From Polyangia bacterium (GTDB lineage: Bacteria; Myxococcota_A; Polyangia; Polyangiales; JAUICN01): a DNA stretch of 64,000 bases. Each line of letters opens with the position of its first letter. Position 1 is the stretch's first letter. Below are positions 1 to 8,785 of this stretch, piece after piece. The notes under the pieces were generated by a model, which was not told where the DNA came from, searched no databases, and saw only the letters and a program-made list of their open reading frames with translations. The stretch is taken from positions 1 through 64,000 of the forward strand of contig JAUICN010000011.1 in the NCBI GenBank assembly GCA_030427835.1. Reading direction: 5' to 3'. A program made the translations under genes and the position numbers.

Positions 1-125
1 GCGACAACGTGAAAATGCAAGTGGAGCTCATCACCCCGGTGGCGCTCGAAGACAAACAGCGTTTCGCCATCCGTGAGGGCGGTCGAACCGTCGGCGCTGG
101 CGTCATTACCAAGATTGCGGAGTAG
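1..125 (+). CDS. tuf: Elongation factor Tu, C-terminal end (partial)
   Basis: The reading frame entering from the left edge ends with TAG at 123-125 and encodes the last ~40 residues of EF-Tu domain III. Recognisable parts are [24 protein letters not shown] and the terminal VITKI. EF-Tu carries aminoacyl-tRNA to the ribosome. It lies 11 nt upstream of rpsJ, the usual tuf-rpsJ order in many proteobacteria. Only the 3' end is in the window, so the paralogue number and start cannot be judged. Confidence 0.97.
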   Translation, partial: DNVKMQVELITPVALEDKQRFAIREGGRTVGAGVITKIAE

Positions 126-136
126 ACGAGTACAAC

Positions 137-448
137 ATGGCATCAGCGACAAAAATTCGTATTCGACTCAAGGCCTACGACCACAGGCTTCTGGACCAGT
201 CCGCGGGTGAAATCGTGGATACGGCAAAGCGAACCGGGGCCCGCATCGCAGGCCCAATTCCCCTGCCTACCCAGATCAGCAAGTACACTGTGCTTCGTGG
301 CCCCCACGTTGATAAGAAGTCCCGAGAACAGTTTGAGATCCGAACCCACAAGAGGCTTCTGGATATTCTCGAACCCACCCAGGACACGCTAGATGCTTTG
401 ATGAAACTCGACCTCTCGGCTGGGGTTGACGTAGAGATTCGTTCCTAG
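137..448 (+). CDS. rpsJ: 30S ribosomal protein S10
   Basis: A 103-residue protein of normal S10 length. It carries the family core [21 protein letters not shown] and PIPLPTQ, with RTHKRLLDI before the C-terminus. S10 is part of the 30S head and, with NusB, of antitermination complexes. It is the first gene of the S10 operon here. The next gene, 8 nt downstream, is rplD, whereas rplC (L3) would be expected between them. Confidence 0.98.
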   Translation: MASATKIRIRLKAYDHRLLDQSAGEIVDTAKRTGARIAGPIPLPTQISKYTVLRGPHVDKKSREQFEIRTHKRLLDILEPTQDTLDALMKLDLSAGVDVEIRS

Positions 449-456
449 GAAATATC

Positions 457-1131
457 ATGGCTAAATTGGAAATCACAGATTGGGAAAAGAAGCGGGTCGG
501 CGAAATCGACCTGAAGGACTCCGTGTTCGCAACGGACGTCAACGAGCCGCTTCTTTACGACGTGCTGAAGGCACAACTCGCTTCGCGACGTTCTGGCAAC
601 GCCAGTACAAAAGGCCGGTCTGAAATACGTGGGTCTACCCGCAAGATCGGTCGGCAAAAGGGTGGCGGGAGTGCTCGTCATGGGTCTATCCGCGCCGGCA
701 TCTTTGTGGGAGGCGGAAAGCCAAAGGGCCCCAAGCCCAGGGATTACTCCTACCGACCCACTCGCAAAATGCGACAGGGCGCGATGCGGAGCGCACTCTC
801 CCTGAAGCTTCAGGAGAATCGACTTCACGTGCTGGAAAGCATGGAAGTTGAGGAAGTGAAAACCAAAAAGCTCCATCAGCTGTTGGATGGCTTGCAAGTG
901 GGCACCAGCGCAATCCTTGTGGATCATGCTGGGAATGAAAAGCTCAAGTTAAGCGCCCGAAACCTAAGTAAGCATCATTTTCTTCCCCCAGAGGGAGTAA
1001 ACCTCTACGACCTGCTCCGCCATGATCATGTGGTGGTGAGTCGTGATGCCATACTGGAACTTCAAAAGCGCTACGAGCCCATTGCTCGGGCAAGTCGCAC
1101 CAACCCAGCCCAAGAGGCAGGGAAACCCTAA
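457..1131 (+). CDS. rplD: 50S ribosomal protein L4
   Basis: A 224-residue protein with the L4 extended-loop signature around residues 50-90 (KGRSEIRGSTRKIGRQKGGGSARHG) and the C-terminal VSRDAILELQKRY segment. L4 binds 23S rRNA and lines the exit tunnel; in E. coli it also represses its own operon. It directly follows rpsJ, so the L3 gene that normally sits between S10 and L4 is absent. The C-terminus is about 10-15 residues longer than usual. Confidence 0.97.
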   Translation: MAKLEITDWEKKRVGEIDLKDSVFATDVNEPLLYDVLKAQLASRRSGNASTKGRSEIRGSTRKIGRQKGGGSARHGSIRAGIFVGGGKPKGPKPRDYSYRPTRKMRQGAMRSALSLKLQENRLHVLESMEVEEVKTKKLHQLLDGLQVGTSAILVDHAGNEKLKLSARNLSKHHFLPPEGVNLYDLLRHDHVVVSRDAILELQKRYEPIARASRTNPAQEAGKP

Positions 1132-1158
1132 GACGAAGCCCGAAAGTCGGAGAACGCC

Positions 1159-1449
1159 GTGGAAATTGAACAAGTCATCAAACGACCTCTAATCCTGACC
1201 GAAAAGGGCAACGCCCTTCAGGAGCAGCAAAACAAATACCTTTTTGAGGTTGATTTGCGCGCGGACAAAGGAGTGATCCGGGAAGCCGTGGAGGAACTCT
1301 TTCGCGTCAATGTACGGGACGTACAGACCATGATCGTGCGCGGTCGGATGCGACGCATGGGCCGCGGATACGCCAAAACTCGAAACTGGAAGAAAGCGAT
1401 AGTCACCCTGTCGCCAGACGATTCCATAGACTTCTACGAGGGTGCATAG
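1159..1449 (+). CDS. rplW: 50S ribosomal protein L23
   Basis: A 96-residue protein starting at GTG. It begins [15 protein letters not shown] and ends in the [18 protein letters not shown] segment typical of L23. L23 sits at the tunnel exit and docks trigger factor and SRP. The GTG start is 27 nt after rplD, and rplB follows 2 nt after its stop, so it is translationally close to L2. Confidence 0.97.
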   Translation: MEIEQVIKRPLILTEKGNALQEQQNKYLFEVDLRADKGVIREAVEELFRVNVRDVQTMIVRGRMRRMGRGYAKTRNWKKAIVTLSPDDSIDFYEGA

Positions 1450-1451
1450 TC

Positions 1452-2279
1452 ATGCCAGTAAAACGTTTTAAACCCACTTCTCCCGCAAGGCGTTTCTACG
1501 AAACCCATGATTTTTCCGCGTTGGAAAAGAAGCGTCCGGAACGGAAGCTTACGGAGTCATCCAGTTCCACAGGTGGCCGTAACAACCGAGGTCGAATTAC
1601 GGTTCGTTTCAGGGGCGGCGGTCACAAGCAGAAGTATCGTACCCTTGATTTTCGTCGGAATAAGATCGGCGTCCCTGCCCTTGTTGCAGGACTCGAATAC
1701 GATCCAAACAGAACGGCGCGTATTGCGTTGCTCCACTATGCGGATGGGGAAAAGTCTTACATTTTGGCCCCTGACGGATTGAAGAAAGGCGACAGCGTAG
1801 TGTCTTCTCGGCACGCGGACATGAAGCCGGGCAACGCCATGCCTGTTCGCCACATTCCCCTGGGAACCATCATTCACAATATCGAGTTGAAGATTGGCAA
1901 GGGGGCACAGCTGGTCCGCAGTGCCGGCACAGCAGCTCAACTCATGGCGAAAGACGGAGACTACGCCCAGATTCGTCTTCCTTCAGGAGAAGTTCGCATG
2001 ATTCATCTGAACTGCCGGGCTACGGTCGGCCAGGTATCCAACGCGGAGCATGCACGGGTATCCATGGGTAAGGCTGGGCGAACCCGTTGGAAGGGCCGTC
2101 GCCCACACAACCGTGGCGTCACCATGAACCCAGTGGATCACCCCATGGGCGGTGGCGAAGGGCGAACCTCGGGTGGACGTCATCCCTGTTCCCCTTGGGG
2201 GCAGTTGGCCAAGGGTCTTAAGACACGGACCAATAAATCCAGCAGTAAGTTTATCGTAAAAAAGCGAGGTCGTAAGTAA
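1452..2279 (+). CDS. rplB: 50S ribosomal protein L2
   Basis: A 275-residue protein with the L2 landmarks: [17 protein letters not shown] near residue 52, the [20 protein letters not shown] region that includes the conserved peptidyl-transferase-centre-proximal His, and a basic C-terminus ending KKRGRK. The length is normal. The stop overlaps the rpsS start by one base (TAATG), indicating coupled translation. Confidence 0.98.
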   Translation: MPVKRFKPTSPARRFYETHDFSALEKKRPERKLTESSSSTGGRNNRGRITVRFRGGGHKQKYRTLDFRRNKIGVPALVAGLEYDPNRTARIALLHYADGEKSYILAPDGLKKGDSVVSSRHADMKPGNAMPVRHIPLGTIIHNIELKIGKGAQLVRSAGTAAQLMAKDGDYAQIRLPSGEVRMIHLNCRATVGQVSNAEHARVSMGKAGRTRWKGRRPHNRGVTMNPVDHPMGGGEGRTSGGRHPCSPWGQLAKGLKTRTNKSSSKFIVKKRGRK

Positions 2280-2557
2280 TGCCTAGATCCCTAAAAAAGG
2301 GCCCCTTCGTGGACTACCACCTTTTGGACAAGGTGGAGCAAGCGGAAAAGGACAACAGTAAGAAGATCATTCGCACCTGGTCACGCAGGTCCATGATTAT
2401 TCCTGACTTCATTGGACATACATTTGCGGTCCACAATGGCCGTAAATTTATCACCGTTTACGTGTCTGAGAACATGGTGGGCCACAAACTAGGCGAGTTT
2501 GCGCCCACCCGAACCTTCACCGGCCATGCCGCCGATCGAAAGGCAAAGAAGGGATAG
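2279..2557 (+). CDS. rpsS: 30S ribosomal protein S19
   Basis: A 92-residue S19 beginning [16 protein letters not shown] and containing [19 protein letters not shown] and [13 protein letters not shown], all diagnostic. It binds 16S rRNA in the 30S head next to S13. It is followed by an unusually long 117-nt spacer before rplV, where most genes of this operon are separated by fewer than 40 nt. Confidence 0.98.
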   Translation: MPRSLKKGPFVDYHLLDKVEQAEKDNSKKIIRTWSRRSMIIPDFIGHTFAVHNGRKFITVYVSENMVGHKLGEFAPTRTFTGHAADRKAKKG

Positions 2558-2674
2558 CCATCAACACCTGAGGGTTGAGGCCAGGACAGCTTGAGAGACC
2601 GCTACCTTCGTGGTACCTCCATCGGCTCCTGAAAATCAGCTCAAAAGCGTTGAATCTCTAGGAAAGGTCAAACC
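2558..2674 (+). other. Structured spacer between rpsS and rplV
   Basis: This 117-nt gap inside an otherwise compact operon has no plausible reading frame. It can fold into a hairpin around 2596-2626, with an inner TACC/GGTA stem closed over a TTCG-containing loop and an outer GAG..CCG/CGG..CTC pairing. It could be an mRNA processing or regulatory element, or simply a spacer left by loss of a gene. No T-tract follows the stem, so it does not look like a terminator. Confidence 0.35.
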
Positions 2675-3025
2675 ATGGAAGCGGTATCAAAAGCCAAATT
2701 TCAAAGGATTGCAACACGGAAAGTGCGTGTGATTCTCGACATGGTGCGGGGTGAAAACGTTGCATCCGCTCTGGATTCGTTACGATTCACACGCAAAGCG
2801 GCTGCGCCGATCGTCGCCAAGATGATCGACAGCGCCATCGCAAATGCCCGTCACAAGGACGAAAACGTCGACTTGGATGCGTTGCACATCAAAACCGCTT
2901 TTGCGGACAAGGCGCCTGATTGGAACATGCGCAGGTTTCGGCCGCGAGCTCAGGGTCGCGCCACACGAATCGTCAAAGGAATGAGCCACATCACCATCGT
3001 CCTTTCTGACGAGGCAGCAAACTAA
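2675..3025 (+). CDS. rplV: 50S ribosomal protein L22
   Basis: A 116-residue L22. The N-terminal half reads [18 protein letters not shown] and the C-terminal beta-hairpin segment is [27 protein letters not shown], which reaches the exit tunnel. An AGGAAAG ribosome-binding site precedes ATG 2675. The length is normal for the family. Confidence 0.97.
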   Translation: MEAVSKAKFQRIATRKVRVILDMVRGENVASALDSLRFTRKAAAPIVAKMIDSAIANARHKDENVDLDALHIKTAFADKAPDWNMRRFRPRAQGRATRIVKGMSHITIVLSDEAAN

Positions 3026-3066
3026 GTAGAACTTCGAGACTCCGCAAAGAAAAGGAATCAACAACA

Positions 3067-3738
3067 GTGGGACAGAAAACACACCCGTACGGCTTTCGAC
3101 TAGGGGTTATCAAAACCTGGAAATCGAAATGGTTTGAAGACAAACAGTACGCAACTTGGCTGCATCAAGACCTTGCCTTGAAGCGTGCCATCCGTGCCAA
3201 GTTTGCCCATGCCGGTATTGCCGACGTTGAAATCGAGCGTGCAGCAAACAAGGCCAAGGTAATCATTCATACCTCACGTCCTGGTATCATCATTGGTAAA
3301 CGTGGTGCTGGAGTTGAGCAGTTGAAGAGCGACCTCCAGAAGCTCACAGAGAACGAACTGTTTGTGGACATTCAGGAAGTTCGCAAGGCGGAAACTAACG
3401 CCAAACTCGTTGCCGAAAACATTGCGACCCAGCTGGAGCGCCGGGTCGCATTTAGAAGAGCGATGAAAAAAGCGGTATCCACAGCCATGAAGTTCGGAGT
3501 GAAGGGGATCCGGGTCGAGGCCAGCGGTCGCCTTGGCGGGTCCGAAATCGCACGGGAAGAGAGCTACCGAGAAGGCAGAGTCCCTCTTCACACGCTGCGA
3601 GCAGACATTGAATATGGTGAAGCTACCGCCAGGACCACAGCCGGTGCTGTTGGAATCAAGTGTTGGATTTTCAAGGGGGAAGTCGTGCCCCAACGCCGTC
3701 GGGCTGTTGCCCCCGGTGCAACCACAGCGAGAGCCTAA
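3067..3738 (+). CDS. rpsC: 30S ribosomal protein S3
   Basis: A 223-residue protein starting at GTG, with [14 protein letters not shown] at the N-terminus. The KH-type [19 protein letters not shown] loop lies near residues 74-93 and [17 protein letters not shown] towards the C-terminus. S3 forms part of the mRNA entry channel. It lies 41 nt after rplV and 16 nt before rplP. Confidence 0.98.
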   Translation: MGQKTHPYGFRLGVIKTWKSKWFEDKQYATWLHQDLALKRAIRAKFAHAGIADVEIERAANKAKVIIHTSRPGIIIGKRGAGVEQLKSDLQKLTENELFVDIQEVRKAETNAKLVAENIATQLERRVAFRRAMKKAVSTAMKFGVKGIRVEASGRLGGSEIAREESYREGRVPLHTLRADIEYGEATARTTAGAVGIKCWIFKGEVVPQRRRAVAPGATTARA

Positions 3739-3754
3739 CCGGTAAGGATTCGAT

Positions 3755-4171
3755 ATGCTTTTTCCCAAGCGAACTAAGTTCCGTAAACAAATGAAGGGCC
3801 GCATGCGAGGTCTCGCCTACCGTGGAAGTGACCTCTCATTTGGTGATTTTGCGCTCCAGGCTACCGAATGTGGTCGAATCTCGTCTCGGCAAATCGAAGC
3901 GGCACGTATGGCAATTCAGAGGCACGTGAAGCGTTCTGGAAAGCTCTATATCCGTATTTTTCCAGACAAGCCCCTTACAAAGAAGCCCCTTGAAACTCGA
4001 ATGGGTAAGGGAAAAGGTTCCGTGGAAGGTTGGGTTGCTGTCATCAAGCCCGGCCGAGTTCTCTATGAGATCGAGGGCGTGACTGAAGAACAGGCTCGGG
4101 AGGCGTTTCGTCTCGCGAGTCACAAGCTGCCCGTATCTACCCAGTTCCGGCAGCGAGGAGAAGGATTGTGA
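3755..4171 (+). CDS. rplP: 50S ribosomal protein L16
   Basis: A 138-residue L16 with [19 protein letters not shown] at the start, [20 protein letters not shown] in the middle and [20 protein letters not shown] near residues 80-100. It contacts A-site tRNA elements of the 50S subunit. Its TGA overlaps the GTG start of rpmC (GTGA), so L29 translation is probably coupled. Confidence 0.98.
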   Translation: MLFPKRTKFRKQMKGRMRGLAYRGSDLSFGDFALQATECGRISSRQIEAARMAIQRHVKRSGKLYIRIFPDKPLTKKPLETRMGKGKGSVEGWVAVIKPGRVLYEIEGVTEEQAREAFRLASHKLPVSTQFRQRGEGL

Positions 4172-4398
4172 GTTTCCAAGAACTAAAAGAGCAGTCTGCT
4201 GACGAGTTAAAGCAGCTACTGCATGAGACCAAGCGAGAGCTATGGAAGGTCAAGTTTGCCAATCAGGCAGGTCAGTTGGAAGACACCAGCAAGATTGGAA
4301 AGCTGCGGCAAAAAGTTGCTCGCATCAACACCCTCGCTTCCCAGCGCCTAGAGGAAAGCGAGATAGAGGAAAACGGAACGGGAGAAGCCAATGGCTGA
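4168..4398 (+). CDS. rpmC: 50S ribosomal protein L29
   Basis: A 76-residue protein with a GTG start overlapping the rplP stop by 4 nt. The family core [18 protein letters not shown] and [19 protein letters not shown] is clear. L29 sits next to L23 at the tunnel exit. It has a short acidic C-terminal tail beyond the usual ~65 residues and overlaps the rpsQ start by 8 nt. Confidence 0.96.
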   Translation: MSFQELKEQSADELKQLLHETKRELWKVKFANQAGQLEDTSKIGKLRQKVARINTLASQRLEESEIEENGTGEANG

Positions 4399-4687
4399 AG
4401 CAAACATCTCAACTGAGGGACGCGGACGAAGCCGAAAGCTTGTCGGCAAAGTCGTCAACGACACAAAGAATCCAGGTCGTGCACAGAAAACTGTCGTCGT
4501 AGAGGTAGTTCGTCGCTTCCGTGATCCGGTCTACGGAAAGTACGTGAAGCAACGTCGCCGCTACCATGCTCACGATGAGACCAACAATTTTCATACCAAC
4601 GACATGGTGGAGATCACCGAAAGTCGCCCCCTTTCAAGGACCAAGCGATGGGTTGTATCCAAGCTTGTGGATCGCCCACCCGAATAG
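4391..4687 (+). CDS. rpsQ: 30S ribosomal protein S17
   Basis: A 98-residue S17. The conserved KTVVVEVVRRFRDPVYGKYVK and HDETNNFHTNDMVEITESRPLS segments are intact, followed by KRWVV. It is about 12-14 residues longer than E. coli S17 at the N-terminus. S17 is a primary 16S rRNA-binding protein. Its start lies inside rpmC. Confidence 0.97.
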   Translation: MAEANISTEGRGRSRKLVGKVVNDTKNPGRAQKTVVVEVVRRFRDPVYGKYVKQRRRYHAHDETNNFHTNDMVEITESRPLSRTKRWVVSKLVDRPPE

Positions 4688-4725
4688 GGCCTTCAGAGAA
4701 GCAGCAAGGTTCCGGAGAATAGAAA

Positions 4726-5094
4726 ATGATTCAGACAGAAACAGTAATGGACGTGGCAGATAACAGTGGCGCAAAGCGCGTTTCCGTTATCAAAGTGCTT
4801 GGTGGTTCGCGCCGTCGTTACGCGGGTCTTGGCGACATTGTAGTCGTATCCGTAAAGGAGGCGCTGCCTACGGCCAAGGTCAAAAAGGGCGAAGTGGCCA
4901 AGGCAGTCATCGTGCGAACGCGCAGGGAATACAAACGGTTTGATGGGACGTACGTCAAGTTCGACAGCAACAGTGCTGTGCTTATCAATCCCAACAATGA
5001 ACCCATTGGAACACGCATCTTCGGACCGGTGGCCCGTGAGCTTCGCGCCCGCCGTTTTATGAAGATCATTTCGCTTGCTCCGGAGGTGGTGTGA
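4726..5094 (+). CDS. rplN: 50S ribosomal protein L14
   Basis: A 122-residue L14 with [38 protein letters not shown] and [13 protein letters not shown], all hallmark segments, at the standard length. It lies at the subunit interface. The stop codon shares a base with the rplX ATG (TGATG). Confidence 0.98.
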   Translation: MIQTETVMDVADNSGAKRVSVIKVLGGSRRRYAGLGDIVVVSVKEALPTAKVKKGEVAKAVIVRTRREYKRFDGTYVKFDSNSAVLINPNNEPIGTRIFGPVARELRARRFMKIISLAPEVV

Positions 5095-5429
5095 TGGCCG
5101 CGAGAATCAAAAAAGGTGACCTGGTTTGCGTAATTGCGGGCAAGGACGGTCCAACAAAAGGTGAATACACAACGGGCAAGGTTCTTAAGGTAATCGCTGA
5201 GAATAACCGGGCTATTGTTGAAGGCGTAAACATGGTCACGAAGCACCAGCGCCCTACCCAACAGAATCAAGAAGGCGGCATCATCCAAAAAGAGGCGCCC
5301 ATCCACATGTCGAACCTGATGCACTACGACACCAAGGCAAACATGCCTACCCGTGTCCGAATGGAAACCAAGGGCGACAAGAAAGTGCGTGTTTCTGTGC
5401 GCACCGGAACCGTACTCGAGGGTCAATAG
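5094..5429 (+). CDS. rplX: 50S ribosomal protein L24
   Basis: A 111-residue L24 with the KOW motif KKGDLVCVIAGKDGPTKGEY at the N-terminus and EGVNMVTKHQRPTQQNQEGGI in the middle. I place the start at ATG 5094, which has GGAGG 7 nt upstream at 5082-5086. A GTG one codon earlier is in frame but less well placed. L24 is an early 50S assembly initiator. Confidence 0.96.
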   Translation: MAARIKKGDLVCVIAGKDGPTKGEYTTGKVLKVIAENNRAIVEGVNMVTKHQRPTQQNQEGGIIQKEAPIHMSNLMHYDTKANMPTRVRMETKGDKKVRVSVRTGTVLEGQ

Positions 5430-5475
5430 AATACGGCAAGTCCCAGAGCCTTGCGACCAGTAGAAAGAAAGAGAA

Positions 5476-6042
5476 ATGTCCGCTCAAGTACCCACTCAAA
5501 ACGTGCCCAGCATAAAGAAGCACTACGACGAAAAAGTTGTTCCCGCCTTAAGGGAAGAACTGCAACTCAAGAACCCTATGCAGTTGCCCCGGCTCGAAAA
5601 GGTCGTGATCAACATGGGTCTTGGCGCGGCCGTCCAGAACAACAAGCTTATCGATTCAGCGGTGACTGAGCTTGAAACCATCACTGGTCAAAAGGCAGTG
5701 GTGACACGTGCACGCAAGTCCATCGCTACTTTTAAGCTGCGCGAAGGGATGCCCATTGGGGTCAAAGTCACCCTGCGGCGGGAAAAAATGTGGGAGTTCG
5801 TGTCCCGTTTCGTGAACCTTGCTTTGCCGCGTGTTCGAGACTTTAAGGGCATTAGTCCAAAGGGTTTTGACGGACGGGGGAACTACACGGTCGGAATCAA
5901 GGAGCAGATCATCTTTCCGGAGATCGAGTACGACAAGGTCGACAAGATTAAGGGCATGAACGTTTCGTTCGTCACCACAGCAACCAACAATGAACATGGC
6001 AAGGCTCTCCTAAAGCACCTGGGCCTTCCCTTCAGGAAATAG
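5476..6042 (+). CDS. rplE: 50S ribosomal protein L5
   Basis: A 188-residue L5: [28 protein letters not shown] leads into [13 protein letters not shown], and [20 protein letters not shown] lies near residue 130. It binds 5S rRNA. It is slightly longer than E. coli L5 at the N-terminus. rpsH starts 16 nt later, so no room is left for rpsN (S14), which normally sits here. Confidence 0.97.
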   Translation: MSAQVPTQNVPSIKKHYDEKVVPALREELQLKNPMQLPRLEKVVINMGLGAAVQNNKLIDSAVTELETITGQKAVVTRARKSIATFKLREGMPIGVKVTLRREKMWEFVSRFVNLALPRVRDFKGISPKGFDGRGNYTVGIKEQIIFPEIEYDKVDKIKGMNVSFVTTATNNEHGKALLKHLGLPFRK

Positions 6043-6058
6043 AGACGAAGAGGCAAAA

Positions 6059-6460
6059 ATGAATATCAGCGATCCCATTGCCGACATGCTTGCTCGGATT
6101 CGAAACGCGGCAAACGCAAATCTGGAAGTCACCCAGATGCCGCTTTCAAAGACAAAGAAGCGCATTGCCGCCATTCTCAAGGAAGAGGGCTACATCTCTG
6201 ATTTTGGGATAGCGTCGGATTCCAAACCAACTGGCCATCTTAACATCACGATGAAATATGGGCAGGATCAAGAGCCTGCCATCGCCGGAATGCGCCGTAC
6301 GAGCCGACCTGGTCGGCGGGTGTACGTAAGTTACAAGGATATTCCTAGTGTCCTGAACGGAATGGGGACCGCGATTGTTTCCACTTCAAAGGGAATCATG
6401 ACTGGGACCGCAGCTCGCACCGCAAAAGTTGGCGGTGAGGTTCTTTGCGAGATTTGGTAG
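6059..6460 (+). CDS. rpsH: 30S ribosomal protein S8
   Basis: A 133-residue S8 starting NISDPIADMLARIRNAANA. It has LKEEGYISDF near residue 40 and the C-terminal STSKGIMTGTAART and GGEVLCEIW signatures. S8 binds 16S rRNA helix 21 and in E. coli represses the spc operon. It follows rplE directly without rpsN. Confidence 0.98.
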   Translation: MNISDPIADMLARIRNAANANLEVTQMPLSKTKKRIAAILKEEGYISDFGIASDSKPTGHLNITMKYGQDQEPAIAGMRRTSRPGRRVYVSYKDIPSVLNGMGTAIVSTSKGIMTGTAARTAKVGGEVLCEIW

Positions 6461-6504
6461 TTGAGTTTTTAGGTGCCCGGTAGAGGGTTCTGGTGGAGAT
6501 GGAA

Positions 6505-7101
6505 ATGACCGCAGTTGCAAATCAAGCTCAAAAGCAATCCCGAGTGGGAAAGCAACCCATTGCTATTCCGAAGGGCGTTGAAATTCGCGTGGACGGCCTG
6601 TCCGTGTCCCTCAAGGGGCCCAAGGGAGAAATCACAACCCGGGTTGGCGAAGGTGTAGTGGTAGAACAGAAGGATGGGCAGCTTGTGATAGGCCTTGATG
6701 ACAAGGCAGGTCGTAACGGACCTCAGTTTCAAGGGCTCGCAAGGGCGCTGCTCAACAACGGCGTTGTTGGGGTATCCACAGGGTACAAGTTGGCCCTCGA
6801 TCTTCACGGTGTTGGTTACCGAGCGGAAGTGAAGGGAACGCAACTCAATCTATCCCTGGGCCTATCCCATCCAGTCCACTACGAGTTGCCCGATGGCGTT
6901 TCTGCAAAGGTAGAAATCATCGATGAGGGTGGTAACAAGCGACCGAGAGTTCATCTTGAGTCCCACGACAAAAGCTTGATCGGTCGGGTCGGGTCTCGGA
7001 TCCGCTCCTTCCGTCCTCCCGAGCCCTATAAGGGTAAGGGTGTGAGGTACTTGGGTGAACGCATTCGTGAGAAGGCTGGTAAGGCCGGAGCAAAGAGCTA
7101 G
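6505..7101 (+). CDS. rplF: 50S ribosomal protein L6
   Basis: The family start SRVGKQPIAIPKGVEI is at about residue 12, and the C-terminal RIRSFRPPEPYKGKGVRYLGE motif is intact. I choose ATG 6505 because GGAG lies 6 nt upstream. An in-frame GTG at 6493 would overlap that ribosome-binding site. The result is 198 residues, about 20 longer than E. coli L6, with extra length at both ends. L6 is near the GTPase-associated region. Confidence 0.95.
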   Translation: MTAVANQAQKQSRVGKQPIAIPKGVEIRVDGLSVSLKGPKGEITTRVGEGVVVEQKDGQLVIGLDDKAGRNGPQFQGLARALLNNGVVGVSTGYKLALDLHGVGYRAEVKGTQLNLSLGLSHPVHYELPDGVSAKVEIIDEGGNKRPRVHLESHDKSLIGRVGSRIRSFRPPEPYKGKGVRYLGERIREKAGKAGAKS

Positions 7102-7133
7102 TCGGTAGTTAGTAGCAAACGAGAGAACAAGTC

Positions 7134-7481
7134 ATGGCACAAGCAAACGATCCAAGAGCGAAGAAGAAGAAGAGAATCCGGGGAAGGATTTCAGGCACGT
7201 CTGAGAGGCCTCGCCTTACCGTATTTCGCAGTGCTAAGCAGATTTACGCTCAGGTTGTGGACGATTTCACCGGTGTGACGTTGGCGTCCGCTTCGAGTCT
7301 GAAAGTGAAGGAGCGGTCCGAGGGCAAGCTCGGGGTTGCAAAGGCTGTGGGGCTGCAAATCGCAAACGCATGCAAAGACAAGAACATCGAAAAAGTAGTG
7401 TTCGATCGGAATGGCTTCCTCTTCCATGGAAGAATCAAAGCACTAGCAGACTCCGCACGAGAAGCGGGATTGAACTTCTAG
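7134..7481 (+). CDS. rplR: 50S ribosomal protein L18
   Basis: A 115-residue L18 with the basic N-terminus [19 protein letters not shown], then [16 protein letters not shown], and the C-terminal [26 protein letters not shown]. It binds 5S rRNA with L5. Length and position are normal. Confidence 0.97.
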   Translation: MAQANDPRAKKKKRIRGRISGTSERPRLTVFRSAKQIYAQVVDDFTGVTLASASSLKVKERSEGKLGVAKAVGLQIANACKDKNIEKVVFDRNGFLFHGRIKALADSAREAGLNF

Positions 7482-7516
7482 ACGGATTCAATTCTTAGAA
7501 AGCAAAGATCCAGAAT

Positions 7517-8047
7517 ATGCAAAACGACATCATCAACCCGAATACGCTCGAAGACATCACCGAACGAGTCATCCATATCAACCGCGTGGCAAAGGTAGTG
7601 AAAGGCGGACGTCGCTTCAGCTTTAGCGCACTTGTGGTTGTTGGAGACGGCAAGGGGCACGTGGGCGTCGGCCTTGGAAAAGCCAACGAGGTTCCAGAGG
7701 CGATCCGCAAGGGAAACGAGCGGGCACGTAAGGCGATGTTCAAAGTTTCCCTGGTGGATACAACCATTCCCCATAGGATTGTTGGCCATTTTGGAGCGGG
7801 CCAAGTCCTGCTTCGCCCAGCGAGCCCCGGTACGGGTGTTATCGCTGGAGGCGCGGTGCGTGCAGTGGTCGAAGCCGCGGGAATCAAAGACATCCTCAGC
7901 AAGATCATTGGTACAAGCAATCCCCACAACGTGGTGCATGCCACAGTGACCGCCCTACGTTCGCTCCATACCCGCGAGAGCGTTGCAGCCCGTCGTGGAC
8001 TGAACCTGCCGCAGACGACTACTGAAACGGCAACAACCTCTGCCTAA
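7517..8047 (+). CDS. rpsE: 30S ribosomal protein S5
   Basis: A 176-residue S5: [19 protein letters not shown], then [21 protein letters not shown], and in the second domain [20 protein letters not shown]. The protein contributes to decoding accuracy and mRNA entry. The C-terminus adds a short Thr-rich tail. Confidence 0.97.
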   Translation: MQNDIINPNTLEDITERVIHINRVAKVVKGGRRFSFSALVVVGDGKGHVGVGLGKANEVPEAIRKGNERARKAMFKVSLVDTTIPHRIVGHFGAGQVLLRPASPGTGVIAGGAVRAVVEAAGIKDILSKIIGTSNPHNVVHATVTALRSLHTRESVAARRGLNLPQTTTETATTSA

Positions 8048-8076
8048 AAGCAGATCGACTCTTTGGAGCAAGTGAA

Positions 8077-8259
8077 ATGACAAAACTACGCATTACACAA
8101 GTCAAAAGCACAATCGGGCGACCCAATCATCAGAGGCTGGTCTTGCAAGGCCTTGGCCTCCGTGGTCCTGGGCGTAGTAACACAGTAGACAACACACCTT
8201 CCTTTCGCGGAATGGTCAAGAAGGTGCTCCACTTGGTGCACGTCGAGGAAACGGAATAG
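8077..8259 (+). CDS. rpmD: 50S ribosomal protein L30
   Basis: A 60-residue protein with the L30 fold signature [21 protein letters not shown], followed by [20 protein letters not shown]. It is the single-domain bacterial form. It lies 29 nt after rpsE and 2 nt before rplO. Confidence 0.96.
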   Translation: MTKLRITQVKSTIGRPNHQRLVLQGLGLRGPGRSNTVDNTPSFRGMVKKVLHLVHVEETE

Positions 8260-8261
8260 TC

Positions 8262-8765
8262 ATGACTGACCAAGAAACACCCCAGATCCCCATTCTTTCC
8301 AGGTTGCGGCCTGCGCAAGGGGCTACCCACTCCAAAAAGCGTCGCGGACGCGGCGTTGGATCAGGCCTAGGAAAAACCTCGGGCAAGGGAATGAAGGGTC
8401 AAAAGGCCCGTATGCCTGGTGGCATCAGCAAGCTTCACTTCGAAGGTGGGCAAACTCCACTCGAGCGACGATTGCCAAAGTTTGGATTTAAGAATCCGTT
8501 CACAAAGACAGTGGTAGCCATCAATGTCGAAACGCTTGGCAGCCGGTTTGAAGCTGGATCTGTGGTGAATCCTGAAGCACTGGTAGCCGTTGGATTGGCA
8601 AAAGGTTCCTTTGACCGTGTGAAAATTCTTGGCCAGGGAAACCTTGAGCATGCCCTGACGATCCACGCCCACGCATTCAGTTCATCCGCAAAGGAGAAAA
8701 TTGAAAGTGCGGGTGGCACAGTGGTGCCCATCGAGGATAAGGTGAAGGCGAGCGCGGCCGTCTAG
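8262..8765 (+). CDS. rplO: 50S ribosomal protein L15
   Basis: A 167-residue protein. The L15 core [19 protein letters not shown] and [21 protein letters not shown] begins near residue 25. The tail VEIxxSAGGxV pattern appears as [13 protein letters not shown]. The N-terminal ~20 residues before the core are slightly extended. It is the last ribosomal gene before secY. Confidence 0.96.
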   Translation: MTDQETPQIPILSRLRPAQGATHSKKRRGRGVGSGLGKTSGKGMKGQKARMPGGISKLHFEGGQTPLERRLPKFGFKNPFTKTVVAINVETLGSRFEAGSVVNPEALVAVGLAKGSFDRVKILGQGNLEHALTIHAHAFSSSAKEKIESAGGTVVPIEDKVKASAAV

Positions 8766-8785
8766 GCAGTAGCTTCACCCCTATT

